Shown: positions 24,427 to 33,054 of the stretch, in pieces
Layout of the letters: each line of letters starts with the position of its first letter
How positions within the stretch are numbered: the stretch's first letter is position 1
NCBI RefSeq assembly: GCF_023073415.1
Contig: NZ_JADPJL010000041.1
Coordinates: forward strand, 1 to 64,000
DNA length: 64,000 nucleotides
Direction of reading: 5' to 3'
Source: Bradyrhizobium sp. 190
GTDB taxonomy: Bacteria > Pseudomonadota > Alphaproteobacteria > Rhizobiales > Xanthobacteraceae
Made by a program: the position numbers and the translations under genes
Notes under the pieces: generated by a model
Databases searched by the model: none
What the model was told of the DNA's origin: nothing
What the model saw: only the letters and a program-made list of their open reading frames with translations

Positions 24427-25398
24427 TCACGCTGCAATTGTCTGGGCGCGGCGCCGGCGCGCATCGGCATAGAGCGTCGCGACCGCGCAAGATGCCATGC
24501 GCGCTCTCGGTGAATCGGCGCGCGACGTCAACACGATCGGAACGCGAGCACCCAATACGATCCCGGCACTATCCGCCTTCGCGAAGTACGCCAGGTTCTT
24601 GGCCAACATGTTGCCGGCCTCGAGATCCGGCACTACCAGGATCTGCCCTCGTCCTGCAACTTCCGACTTTATGCCCTTGATCCGCGCCGCTTCCGGGTCG
24701 ACTGCGTTGTCAAATGCGAGCGGCCCATCCAGCAGCCCGCCCGTGATCTGCCCGCGGTCCGCCATCTTGCAGAGCGCAGCCGCCTCGATGGTCGACGGTA
24801 TCTTGGATGTAATGGTCTCGACCGCCGAGAGAATAGCGACTCGGGGAGATGTGCCGATTCCGATCTGGATATAGAGATCAATCGCATTCTGTATGATGTC
24901 ACGCTTGACATCGAGGTCCGGAAAAATATTGATCGCGGCATCGGTGATGAACACGGTCTCGCTATAAGTCGGAACATCCATGATGAAGACGTGACTGATC
25001 CGCCTCTCCGTGCGCAGCCCGGTCGTCTTCGCGGTAACGCTTCGCATAAGTTCGTCGGTGTGCAGGCTTCCCTTCATCAGCATCTCGCCCTTGGCCGCGT
25101 GAACCAGTTCGACGGCCTTTGCCGCGGCGGCCTCGCTATGAGGGGCATCGATCAGTTCGAACCCGCTGATATCGATGCCATGTTTGAACGCGGCCGCCTT
25201 GATCTTCGCCGATGGCCCGACAAGTGTCGGCTTGATGATACCGGCTTGCGCTGCATCGGCCACGCCGCGCAGCGAGCTTTCGTCGCATGGATGCACGACG
25301 ATGGTAGCCGCCGCAGGGATGGTTTTCGCCGCTGCGATGAGACGATCATATTTGGCGCCGGGTTTGGCTTCGGCCGTTTCCCGAGATGCAATGCTCAT
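24427..25398 (-). CDS. phosphate acetyl/butyryltransferase
   Basis: A 323-residue PTA_PTB-family enzyme: TIVVHPCDESSLRGVADAAQAGIIKPTLVG, SHVFIMDVPTYSETVFITDAAINIFPDL and GGLLDGPLAFDNAVDPEAA are family signatures. It is the short form without the N-terminal DRTGG region of long bacterial Pta. It converts acyl-CoA and phosphate to acyl phosphate for the adjacent acetate kinase. Acetyl and butyryl specificity cannot be separated by eye; such short forms beside ackA are often annotated phosphate acetyltransferase. ATG 25398 with GGGAG six bases ahead. Confidence 0.88.
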   Translation of the reverse strand: MSIASRETAEAKPGAKYDRLIAAAKTIPAAATIVVHPCDESSLRGVADAAQAGIIKPTLVGPSAKIKAAAFKHGIDISGFELIDAPHSEAAAAKAVELVHAAKGEMLMKGSLHTDELMRSVTAKTTGLRTERRISHVFIMDVPTYSETVFITDAAINIFPDLDVKRDIIQNAIDLYIQIGIGTSPRVAILSAVETITSKIPSTIEAAALCKMADRGQITGGLLDGPLAFDNAVDPEAARIKGIKSEVAGRGQILVVPDLEAGNMLAKNLAYFAKADSAGIVLGARVPIVLTSRADSPRARMASCAVATLYADARRRRAQTIAA

Positions 25399-25424
25399 GT
25401 CCAACTCCCAAGCACATTAAGAGA

Positions 25425-27614
25425 CTAAGACGCTTTTGCCCGCGATTTTCCCGCGAGACCGAACAATTCAGTGACGCGATCGAACCGCTTGGCTGCTTCG
25501 CCGGATATTTCCGCACTCGCCGACAGGACGGCGTGGATTGCTTCCAGGCCGGCACGCCGCTCGTCTTCACCAGGCGGGAGCAATTTGGGTATGGCGGCGA
25601 GGCTCGCCGCCGGTTCGAGCAGCAGTATGAAGAATTGCTCGCGCACGATCTTCTTGAACTGCGCGAGCGTCAGACGCGAGCCTGCGTCGTTCGCGCGAGC
25701 CCGCCGCAATGCCTCCAAGCTCCGCTCGTCGACCATTCCCCGCGAACTTCCGACATAGAGCAGGCCGCGAATGACGCATTCCCTGAGGCCGCCGCTGCCG
25801 ACCTGCGATCTGAGTTCTGCGATGCGAGCCTCCAGCCGTTTGCGGTGTTCCGACGACATTTGCGGCTTTGGCGAAACGTCGGCATCCGGCGTGACGCCGA
25901 CGGCGGACTGCACCACGGGCGATCCATAGATGCCGAGAAAGAGCGCCTCACTGAGTGTTTCCTGCGCGTCGCGCCATTTATCGAGAACATCGACGATGTT
26001 CTTCGAGACGGTCTCCTGGAACTTGACGAACGGATTGTCTTCTGCCGCCAGCTTACGCTGCTCGCGGACCTTGTCAGCAGCTCTCGCGACGCCCTTCATG
26101 GCTACGGTATCGCCTCCAAAGGCCTCGTAAGAGACGCGTAGCGGATGCCATCGGCGCATCAACTCCGCCATTTGGGGCGTAACTGCCGCACGAACCCACG
26201 GCTGCACGAACTTCCGATAATTCGAGAGATTGATTTCGGATACACGTGCGGCCGTCGCAAACCGGCGTTCATCTTCGGCGGTATTGCCGCCCATGGCCCT
26301 GATATCGTCCAGCGTGCGGCGTTCACACCGCATGATCCACTTTCCACCGGCAAGATCGGCATTGGCCGTGTCGGCAGATTTGGCTTCGAAGGTCGCCTCG
26401 TAAAGCCCGGGCGGCAGCACATCGATCAGATCGATGTTGCTGGAGAATTCGCTGTGCTCCTTCTTGGCGACGCCTCCGGAGACAAAGATTCCGAGGTGTC
26501 CGACAGTCTCGTGAACGGTGTAGACGATAGTTTGCCCGTAAGCCCTGATATCGTCGACATCGCTGTAGAGATCGAGAATCCAGCCGAGTGCCTGTTGCGG
26601 CGGCGTGATGTTGTCACCCTTTGAACAGAACACGACGATGGGAGAGGATATTTTCCTGAGGTCGACAGTCTGGCCGTCCGACGTCTTGATGCGTCCGGCG
26701 GCGAGGTTATTGCCGACGAACAGCTCGTCGACAATGAACTGGATCTCCTCGGCATTCAAATTGACGTGCCCGCCCCACCAGCGCTCGAACTCGAGATAGC
26801 GATCCGCCTCGCTGTCGACCTTCGAATAGACGTTGTACTGCTTGGTCCAGAGCGTGTTCGAGGGATTCATGTTCTCAAAATTCTGGACCAGCCACGCCCC
26901 GTCGAACTTGCCGCCGCCAAGGTCGCTGGTGAGCGCGGTCAGCCAGCTTCCGCCCAATAGCCCACCCGAATAGCGCATCGGATTCTTGCCGCGGACGCCC
27001 GCCCAGTAGGACAACGGCGCACCGGCGATAATCAGCGGGCCGAACAGCTCCGGCCGCAGCGAAGCCAGGATCATGACCGCCCAGCCGGCCTGGCAATTGC
27101 CGATCACGCACGGCTTGCCGTCGGCTTCCGGATGCAGGGCGATAACTTTCTCGATAAAGACGGCCTCGGCTCTCGCGATGTCCTCGATGGTCTGGCCCGG
27201 CATCGGTTCGGGCAGGAATCCGATAAAGTAGCAGGGATGGCCGGCTTTCATTGCCACGCCGATCTCGCTGTCGGCCTTGAAGCCGCCGATTCCCGGCCCG
27301 TGACCCGCACGAGGGTCGACCACCACGAACGGGCGGCGCTTGTTATCGATCTCCACGCCACTTGGCGGAGCAACGCGTACCAGCCCGTAGTTGACCGGTC
27401 GCGGAAGGTTTCTGCCATCAAGGATCAATTCTACTTCATAGTTGAGGACATGAGGTGCCGTTTCAGCGATGTGTTCGCGGTATTGCAGTCCGCGCTCGCG
27501 CATCACATCGAGGAACAGAACACTGCGTTGCCCGATATCGATCAGATATTCGAGGCCGGATGCAAAGAGTCCCGGAAGCACTTCGCCAGAGATGGCCGGC
27601 TTGTCGGTAAACAT
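25425..27614 (-). CDS. DUF3141 protein, PHA-synthase-like alpha/beta hydrolase
   Basis: A 729-residue protein of the DUF3141 family. Residues about 60-400 form an alpha/beta-hydrolase region related to class III PHA synthases: FVVVDPRAGHGPGIGGF, lipase-box-like IGNCQAGWA with Cys174 in place of Ser, acid in FCSKGDNITPP near residue 345, and His in VGHLGIFVSGG near residue 380. The C-terminal 300 residues are helical and unrelated to PhaC. Start ATG 27614 is 60-74 bp from an FNR/FixK-like box. It heads the operon with pta, ackA and fabI. The family function is unknown; a thioester-linked acyl transfer role is inferred from the Cys. Confidence 0.82.
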   Translation of the reverse strand: MFTDKPAISGEVLPGLFASGLEYLIDIGQRSVLFLDVMRERGLQYREHIAETAPHVLNYEVELILDGRNLPRPVNYGLVRVAPPSGVEIDNKRRPFVVVDPRAGHGPGIGGFKADSEIGVAMKAGHPCYFIGFLPEPMPGQTIEDIARAEAVFIEKVIALHPEADGKPCVIGNCQAGWAVMILASLRPELFGPLIIAGAPLSYWAGVRGKNPMRYSGGLLGGSWLTALTSDLGGGKFDGAWLVQNFENMNPSNTLWTKQYNVYSKVDSEADRYLEFERWWGGHVNLNAEEIQFIVDELFVGNNLAAGRIKTSDGQTVDLRKISSPIVVFCSKGDNITPPQQALGWILDLYSDVDDIRAYGQTIVYTVHETVGHLGIFVSGGVAKKEHSEFSSNIDLIDVLPPGLYEATFEAKSADTANADLAGGKWIMRCERRTLDDIRAMGGNTAEDERRFATAARVSEINLSNYRKFVQPWVRAAVTPQMAELMRRWHPLRVSYEAFGGDTVAMKGVARAADKVREQRKLAAEDNPFVKFQETVSKNIVDVLDKWRDAQETLSEALFLGIYGSPVVQSAVGVTPDADVSPKPQMSSEHRKRLEARIAELRSQVGSGGLRECVIRGLLYVGSSRGMVDERSLEALRRARANDAGSRLTLAQFKKIVREQFFILLLEPAASLAAIPKLLPPGEDERRAGLEAIHAVLSASAEISGEAAKRFDRVTELFGLAGKSRAKAS

Positions 27615-27674
27615 GCTCAAATCTCTCACTGCTTGCAGCCCTGCATCAGGATTGCGCTCGGGCGGCGGGGACCA

Positions 27675-27688
27675 TTGATATAGGTCAA
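27675..27688. promoter_or_regulatory. FNR/FixK-like box TTGAT-ATAG-GTCAA
   Basis: One mismatch; centred about 67 bp upstream of the DUF3141 start, so a -41.5 site would leave a leader of about 26 bases. Probable control of the DUF3141-pta-ackA-fabI operon. Confidence 0.7.
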
Positions 27689-27731
27689 GGGGAAGAACTC
27701 TCGTTTGACGCGCGGCCAAATCGAAATGCGC

Positions 27732-28859
27732 CTAGACGCTGGGCATCGCGGCGACTTTTTCGGTACTCTGTTCGGCGCCAGTAGCGGCCGCGTCGGTCCG
27801 CTCTTCGCGAATCCATGCCATCGTCAATTCCCAGGTTACCGCCAGGATGATGGGCCCGACAAACAGCCCGAGGATGCCATGCGCCAGCATCCCGCCCAGG
27901 ACACCGATGAAAATGACAAGCATGGGCGTATTCAGCCCACGTCCCATGAGAATCGGTTTGAGGACATTGTCGGCTAACCCCACGACCAGGAGATACACCG
28001 TCAACGGAAGAGCGAGGGCAAAATCCTTGGTAGCCCAGATCCATACGATGACGGGAATAAGGACGATTGCCGACCCAATCTGCAGGATCGCGAAAATCAG
28101 TACAAGGAAGGCCAGCACGCCCGCATGAGGCACGCCTGCAAGCTTCAATCCGATACCGGCCAGCAGCGATTGCAGGACGGCCACGCCGATAACTCCCTGC
28201 GCTATCGTGCGTATCGTCAACCCGGCGAGCGCGACGAAATCCTGGCTGCGCGGGGTTACCAGACGCGCTTGAATCCTCTTTACCGCCGCCACGAGGCCCG
28301 GACCGTAATGGAACAGGAAGCCCGCCAGCACCACCGACGCGACGAACTTGAGCGTTCCCAAGCCGGCGCTGCCGGCGAAGGCAAGCACCGGACCAGCCAA
28401 TGGCTTGAGGTGCGGAGCGACTTCCTTGAGCGCGACGCTGAGGTTTGTCGAAGCATGGTGCCAGATTTCGTGGATCTGGGTGCCGACGACCGGCCACGCC
28501 TTGACGCCTTCGGGAGGTGACGGAATGACCAGCGCGCCAGCGCCCAGCTGGCGAGCAAGCTCTTTCAAGCCATCGACCACGCCGTATCCAAGCCATGTCA
28601 CCGGTCCAATAACGATCACCAGATTGATGACCGTGATGATCGCGGCCGCCAGCTTTGGCCGATCGCCAAGATGCACCGATAGCCAGTTGTACGGCGGGTA
28701 CAGGGCCACGGTCAGAACCATGCTCCAGACCAGGATGGGAATGAATGGCCGGACAAGGACGAATGACCAGTAAACGAGGAAGGCCAGCAGACCGAGGCGG
28801 AGCGCCAGCTGGATGATCTCTCCTCCGGATGTCGTCTGCCGAACTACCCTCTGGGCCAT
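27732..28859 (-). CDS. AI-2E family transporter (TqsA/PerM-like permease)
   Basis: A 375-residue polytopic membrane protein. Paired N-terminal helices (LALRLGLLAFLVYWSFVLVRPFIPILVWSMVL), a soluble middle segment, then helix pairs with the family signature GVPHAGVLAFLVLIFAILQIGSAIVLIPVIVW and DNVLKPILMGRGLNTPMLVIFIGVLGG. The family exports AI-2 or exchanges Na+ and H+; most members are unassigned. The ATG at 28859 has GAGGT seven bases upstream; ATG 28913 is an alternative. The FNR/FixK box at 28967 is shared with the divergent GNAT gene. Confidence 0.85.
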   Translation of the reverse strand: MAQRVVRQTTSGGEIIQLALRLGLLAFLVYWSFVLVRPFIPILVWSMVLTVALYPPYNWLSVHLGDRPKLAAAIITVINLVIVIGPVTWLGYGVVDGLKELARQLGAGALVIPSPPEGVKAWPVVGTQIHEIWHHASTNLSVALKEVAPHLKPLAGPVLAFAGSAGLGTLKFVASVVLAGFLFHYGPGLVAAVKRIQARLVTPRSQDFVALAGLTIRTIAQGVIGVAVLQSLLAGIGLKLAGVPHAGVLAFLVLIFAILQIGSAIVLIPVIVWIWATKDFALALPLTVYLLVVGLADNVLKPILMGRGLNTPMLVIFIGVLGGMLAHGILGLFVGPIILAVTWELTMAWIREERTDAAATGAEQSTEKVAAMPSV

Positions 28860-28966
28860 CGTTTCGACCTCGTGGACGCGCGCAACGGCCCCACCGCGGA
28901 CCGGATGCAGCACAATAGAGCTTCCGCTGCCACCCGGAGCCTATTGGCGCCTGCCCACGCTCGCGC

Positions 28967-28980
28967 TTGATCCAGATCAA
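28967..28980. promoter_or_regulatory. FNR/FixK box TTGAT-CCAG-ATCAA in a divergent promoter
   Basis: A perfect box, 65-78 bp upstream of the GNAT gene (29045) and 108-121 bp upstream of the AI-2E permease start at 28859. Confidence 0.82.
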
Positions 28981-29044
28981 ACGGCAGCACGCAACGGTCG
29001 TTTTGGCTGATAAGGTGCACTGTCGGAGCCGGGGAGCTTCTGTC

Positions 29045-29566
29045 ATGCCTGAAGCCGCCGAATATTCGATCCGTGAGCATCTTCGCGACGACCGTCCAAT
29101 CACTATCCGTGCACTTCGTCCCGATGACCGGGCCGAAATGCTTGCGGCGATCGGACAGACCAGTATGCAATCGCTTCAGCGGCGCTTCTTCGTGCCAAAG
29201 AAGGGCTTTTCCGAGCAGGAAATGGCCTTCTTCCTCAATATCGACTTCGACAACCATGTCGCGCTGATCGCGGAAATCAATGAAGACGGACACCCGGTTA
29301 TCGCCGGCAGCGGGCGCTACATCCTGGTGCGGCCAGGCCAAGCCGAAATAGCCTTCCTCGTCGTCGACGCCTATCAGGGCCAGGGTATCGGCACGATCCT
29401 GATGCGGCATCTCGCTATCCTGGCGCGCGATGCCGGTCTCAAGGAACTGGTCGCCGAAGTGTTGCCCGAGAACACCGCCATGCTGAAACTGTTCAGGAAA
29501 TTCGGCTTCCGGCCCGACGCGAAAGGATCGCCTCAGGTGGTCCACCTGACGCTGCAACTGCCTTGA
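29045..29566 (+). CDS. GNAT-family N-acetyltransferase
   Basis: A 173-residue acetyltransferase with the acetyl-CoA loop in VVDAYQGQGIGTILMRHL near residue 112, and the beta-bulge and final helix in LVAEVLPENTAMLKLFRKFGF. It resembles the GNAT domain of bacterial protein acetyltransferases (Pat/YfiQ) without the CoA-ligase-like part. If it is a protein acetylase, the neighbouring acetate/acyl-CoA enzymes are natural targets, but this is only context. An FNR/FixK box lies 65-78 bp upstream. Confidence 0.85.
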   Translation: MPEAAEYSIREHLRDDRPITIRALRPDDRAEMLAAIGQTSMQSLQRRFFVPKKGFSEQEMAFFLNIDFDNHVALIAEINEDGHPVIAGSGRYILVRPGQAEIAFLVVDAYQGQGIGTILMRHLAILARDAGLKELVAEVLPENTAMLKLFRKFGFRPDAKGSPQVVHLTLQLP

Positions 29567-29598
29567 GCGCGAAGAATCCTGGTGGAGTTCGCTCGGGC

Positions 29599-29877
29599 CT
29601 ACCGCAGCCCCAGCAGCGAGCGGCGATAGCCGTTGCTGCGGGCTTCCTCCCGGCACACAAAACTTCCTGTAGGGCCGCTTCCATACCGTCGTTGCCGCTT
29701 CGAGTAATAGATCCCTTTGCCGAGATCGAGCCAGACGACCACATCGGCAGGGCAATGTCGTTGCGCTTGTGATTCATAACGGAACGGCGTCAGCGGATTC
29801 GCAGAGGCGCTGACTGCGCCATAGGCTATGATCGACGCCGTGATCACGCCCGCAGCCCGCAGTCGGAAACTTCGCAT
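29599..29877 (-). CDS. small secreted basic protein, function unknown
   Basis: A 92-residue protein with a signal peptide (LRAAGVITASIIAYGAVSASA). The mature part has two Cys and a conserved core: QRHCPADVVVWLDLGKGIYYSKRQRRYG, then GSFVCREEARSNGYRRS. I know this as a recurring hypothetical protein in Bradyrhizobium; the core looks like a compact disulfide-bonded domain. It converges with the GNAT gene. There is no FNR-type box immediately upstream. Confidence 0.7.
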   Translation of the reverse strand: MRSFRLRAAGVITASIIAYGAVSASANPLTPFRYESQAQRHCPADVVVWLDLGKGIYYSKRQRRYGSGPTGSFVCREEARSNGYRRSLLGLR

Positions 29878-30096
29878 CGACAAATCGCCTGCCTTTGACC
29901 GACGAAATGATCGCAGCAGTTCAATCGAAAAACAATTGCCTTTGTCCGCTGCATAAGCCGAAGGCGGCGCGGAGGAGCGTCAGAAGGCTTTCCGCGCCGC
30001 CCGATTGTTATGACAACGACGGCACACGGCTTCGCGAGTTAATCAGACGACGTCCCGCCCAAGTTCCCACGATTTGCCTGCGCCCAACGTCACAAT

Positions 30097-30402
30097 TCAA
30101 CGACAGACATATCGGCCGTTTACCAGCACGCGGACACAGGCTGTGCCTACAGCGGCTGCACCCACGGCGGCTGTGCCTACAGCGGCTGCACCCACGGCGG
30201 CTGTGCCAACCACGGCGCGGCGGGTTTGTCGTCGCGCAACGCCTGCGACGCTCACCGGGGTCAACGGCCGTCCTACCCTCGCCTCCGCGCTCTCAATCGA
30301 CAGCGAAAGCCCGGCGCTAGGTGACCACGCTACCGAGCCGAGAGTTCCGAACGCGAAAACGGCGGTAGCCAACAACGCCCGCCTGATGCTGATTTTCTTC
30401 AC
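30097..30402 (-). CDS. small secreted protein with tandem-repeat region
   Basis: A 101-residue protein starting with GTG at 30402 (GAGGAG six bases upstream). A signal peptide (RRALLATAVFAFGTLGSVAW) is followed by a short polar part, an AAVGT/AAVGA repeat region encoded by a 30-bp DNA repeat, and the conserved end CVRVLVNGRYVCR with a Cys pair. The last motif recurs in small rhizobial exported proteins of unknown role. An FNR/FixK-like box lies 53-66 bp upstream. Confidence 0.62.
   Translation of the reverse strand: MKKISIRRALLATAVFAFGTLGSVAWSPSAGLSLSIESAEARVGRPLTPVSVAGVARRQTRRAVVGTAAVGAAAVGTAAVGAAAVGTACVRVLVNGRYVCR
30141..30207. repeat. 30-bp tandem repeat, about 2.2 copies
   Basis: Units at 30141-30170 and 30171-30200 are identical and a third begins at 30201 and matches for 7 bases. 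The unit length is a multiple of three, so copy-number change would keep the reading frame of the secreted protein at 30097-30402. Confidence 0.85.
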
Positions 30403-30454
30403 ATCGATCTCCTCTGCTGAGGGGACCACCGAAAGCCATCCGCCTTCCACGTGA

Positions 30455-30468
30455 TTGATCCAGGTCAA
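30455..30468. promoter_or_regulatory. FNR/FixK-like box TTGAT-CCAG-GTCAA
   Basis: One mismatch to consensus. Placed 53-66 bp upstream of the GTG start at 30402 on the minus strand. Confidence 0.7.
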
Positions 30469-30540
30469 TAAGCTTCGTTGACCTAATATCGCGGTCGCAG
30501 CGAGCCGCGAACTCTATCAGGATCACGTGATCCTTCGAAC

Positions 30541-30558
30541 AATGCCCTCAAGGACAAT
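30541..30558. promoter_or_regulatory. AATGCCC-TCAA-GGACAAT, candidate response-regulator site
   Basis: The right half matches the ATTGTCC-N4-GGACAAT element perfectly and the left half at 5 of 7 bases. It lies about 155-172 bp upstream of the second sensor kinase. Within the 310 bp between 30403 and 30712 this and the FNR/FixK-like box are the only signals I see. Confidence 0.5.
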
Positions 30559-30712
30559 GTCCTTTGATGAAATTGAATATGAGCGAAGTCGATAGGATAA
30601 GTCAGATCCGGGGATATCGCCTCCCGCATTTCCGGCGGACGCCTTGGACTGCGCAGTTCCACGAAATCCCAAATCGTGCTGTTATAGGGAAGCCGTCCAG
30701 CGCGGGCGTACG

Positions 30713-32686
30713 ATGAACAGACGCGGATCACTCGATCCGAGTGGTGGGTTCATGCGAGGATTTGGCGCGCCTCTCGGCATTTGCTTGCCAGTGTTGGCAG
30801 CCGCAGCACCCAGGACAGCGACGCGCGCTGCCGCGGAACTGCGCACCTTCCTCCTGATAGCAGTCATCAGCATTCTAATGACGATCACTGGCTGTTCGCC
30901 GGTGTCGGCTGCAACGCGGCATATCGTTCTGCTTTTTGACGAACGCGTCGAACTGCCGGGCTTATCGCTCCTGGAAGCGGAATTCGTCCACACGCTCAGG
31001 TCCGACTCCCCCGACCCGATCGAGGTCTATCGCGAAGCAATGGATCTGTCCCGATTTAGTTCAGACTCCTACAAGGTGCTCCTGCGCGACTTCCTCCGCG
31101 CAAAGTATGCAGACAAGAAGGTCGATGTCGCAGTCGCCATCATGGCGCCGGCGCTCGACTTCTTGATGGCGTATGGAAACCTGATCTTTCCGGAGACACC
31201 AATTGTGTTCTGCGGGCTGGATAGAGGACAACTGGGTACTCGCTCCCTGACGCCCAACACGTTCGGGGTGCTGATCAAGAGAGAGTTTGCGCCGACACTC
31301 GAGCTGGCGCTCCGTCTCCACCCCGAGACCGAACGAGTAGTGGTTGTTTCAGGAACCTCAGATTTCGACCAAGAGCTTCTCGCCCAGGCGCAAAATGATT
31401 TCCGTCCATACGAAAACCGGGTCTCCTTTAGTTACCTCTCGGACCTGTCTTTGCCACAACTTCTTGCGAAGCTTTCACGATTGCCTTCACGCGACATCGT
31501 CCTCATCATCACAGTGTTTCAGGACGGCAGCGGCCAGCCATTCGTCCCGCACGATGTTGTTGAACGTGTTTCCGGGGCGGCAAGCGTACCCGTCTATGGC
31601 TTTCTCGATCAATACATTGGCCGCGGGATCGTCGGGGGAAGCCTTTACAGCACCACCAAGCATGGTGCTGATACAGCCAGGATGGTTTTGCGGCTCCTGA
31701 CCGGCGCGGCGATGCCGGCACACCTGGCGGAAGTCTCCAGCAACAAGGTAATCTTCGACTGGCGGCAGATGCTGCGTTGGGACATTAGCGAGCGTGGTCT
31801 CCCCCCGGGCAGCGAAATCTATTTCCGCGAACTATCCGTATGGCAGCGGTACTCCTGGCAAATCGCATTCGTTGGTGCGGTCGTTCTGATACAAGCCGGG
31901 CTTATCTCGATCCTGCTGCATGAGCATCGTCGACGCCGCATGGCCGAAGTACAGTCGCGGCAGCGCATGGCGGAACTTGCCCACATCAACCGCTTCTCGA
32001 TGGCCGGTGAGCTGACCGCATCAATTGCCCATGAAATCAACCAGCCGCTTGGATCGATTCTCACGAACGCCGAAACGGCACAGTCAATGCTGCGGTCTTC
32101 GCACCCTGACATCGAAGAGCTCAAAGACATTGTTGATGATATTCTGCGAGATGACCGGCGCGCCAGCGAGGTCATTCGGAGGATGCGCAGCCTGCTGAAA
32201 AAGGCACCTTTCGAACCGCAGCATATCGACCTCAATGAGCTCGTGCGGGAGACAGTCGAGTTTCTTTCGGCACTGGCCGTCGGGCGAGAGGTCAAATTGA
32301 GTAGCATGATCTCGCCTGCTGCACTCCCAATTGTCGGCGATCGCGTCCAGCTCCAGCAGGTTATTCTTAACCTGGTCGTCAATGCGATCGATGCGATGGC
32401 GGACACGCCCAGCGACGACCGGGCAATCAGCATCCGGACCTCGCGCGTCGAGAAATTTGCCGAGATGGCGGTATCGGATCATGGTCCGGGCATACCCGAA
32501 GACAGACTGAAGGAGGTCTTCGAGCCGTTCGTCACCAGCAAGCCTAAAGGGATGGGCATGGGGCTATCCATTGCGCGGACGATTGTGGAAGCCCACGATG
32601 GTCAGATATCCGCGAGCAACGAGCCCGGATGGGGTGCGGTGTTCCGGATCAAGTTGCCGATTTCCCGCCATCCTTCAGTTGGCTAG
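30713..32686 (+). CDS. second ABC-substrate-binding-like sensor histidine kinase (orphan paralogue)
   Basis: A 657-residue kinase homologous along its length to the one at 13962-15803: periplasmic region (HIVLLFDERVELPGL, VAVAIMAPALDFLM, PIVFCGLDRGQLG, GRGIVGGSLYSTTKHGADTARMVLRLL), helix (AFVGAVVLIQAGLISILLHEHRRR), HisKA (SIAHEINQPLGSILTN), N box NLVVNAIDAM, G1 DHGPGIP, F box FEPFVTSK, G2 GMGMGL. A hydrophobic segment with a lipobox-like ITGC precedes the sensor. No regulator gene is adjacent. The start is uncertain (30713, 30752, or 30644 with a longer N-terminus). It may phosphorylate the NarL-type regulator at 13314. Confidence 0.85.
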   Translation: MNRRGSLDPSGGFMRGFGAPLGICLPVLAAAAPRTATRAAAELRTFLLIAVISILMTITGCSPVSAATRHIVLLFDERVELPGLSLLEAEFVHTLRSDSPDPIEVYREAMDLSRFSSDSYKVLLRDFLRAKYADKKVDVAVAIMAPALDFLMAYGNLIFPETPIVFCGLDRGQLGTRSLTPNTFGVLIKREFAPTLELALRLHPETERVVVVSGTSDFDQELLAQAQNDFRPYENRVSFSYLSDLSLPQLLAKLSRLPSRDIVLIITVFQDGSGQPFVPHDVVERVSGAASVPVYGFLDQYIGRGIVGGSLYSTTKHGADTARMVLRLLTGAAMPAHLAEVSSNKVIFDWRQMLRWDISERGLPPGSEIYFRELSVWQRYSWQIAFVGAVVLIQAGLISILLHEHRRRRMAEVQSRQRMAELAHINRFSMAGELTASIAHEINQPLGSILTNAETAQSMLRSSHPDIEELKDIVDDILRDDRRASEVIRRMRSLLKKAPFEPQHIDLNELVRETVEFLSALAVGREVKLSSMISPAALPIVGDRVQLQQVILNLVVNAIDAMADTPSDDRAISIRTSRVEKFAEMAVSDHGPGIPEDRLKEVFEPFVTSKPKGMGMGLSIARTIVEAHDGQISASNEPGWGAVFRIKLPISRHPSVG

Positions 32687-32785
32687 CGTTCGGTCCGGCG
32701 GTGCGGGGATGGATCGCACAACTGGCGTGCGATATCGGCCGGGAACGTCCGGATCCCGATTGCACGATCCTGACGATGCCAGGAA

Positions 32786-32989
32786 TCAAAAAGTCCGCTC
32801 CGCCTGCACCCGCAAACTCGCCGCGATGCCGGAGCAAATTCTTTCTTCGGCGGCACCGCGGTTTCCCTCTTTCGACAGGCGCGACCAGTTCTCCGCCTCG
32901 GCCATCCAAAGAGCCCGGTTTTCCGGTTCACGCTGGGCGAGTTGTCGGCACAGCGTAGCGCGTAAGTCAAACTCCCACTGACCCGCCAT
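32786..32989 (-). CDS. 67-residue protein preceded by tandem ATTGTCC elements
   Basis: A short soluble protein starting at ATG 32989 (AGGGGG upstream): AGQWEFDLRATLCRQLAQRE, then ENRALWMAEAENWSRLSKE. It is Leu/Glu/Arg-rich and probably helical with two Cys. I recall short rhizobial proteins with a similar RALWMAEAENWSRL segment; their role is unknown. Upstream, at 33055-33087, lie two overlapping ATTGTCC-type elements, suggesting that it belongs to the two-component regulon. It faces the end of the sensor kinase gene. Confidence 0.55.
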   Translation of the reverse strand: MAGQWEFDLRATLCRQLAQREPENRALWMAEAENWSRLSKEGNRGAAEERICSGIAASLRVQAERTF

Positions 32990-33054
32990 TGGCACCCCCT
33001 GCCTGAGGGACAAAATGCATTGGCATCAGTTAACGCGAACGCCCTGCCCGGACT

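Noticed and set aside
27685..29103. 472-codon open frame on the - strand overlapping the AI-2E permease
   Set aside because: Arg/Gly-rich shadow frame; the permease frame has clear membrane helices and family motifs.
30141..30207. Direct repeats considered as a CRISPR array
   Set aside because: Repeats are immediately adjacent without spacers, unit is 30 bp and lies in a coding region.
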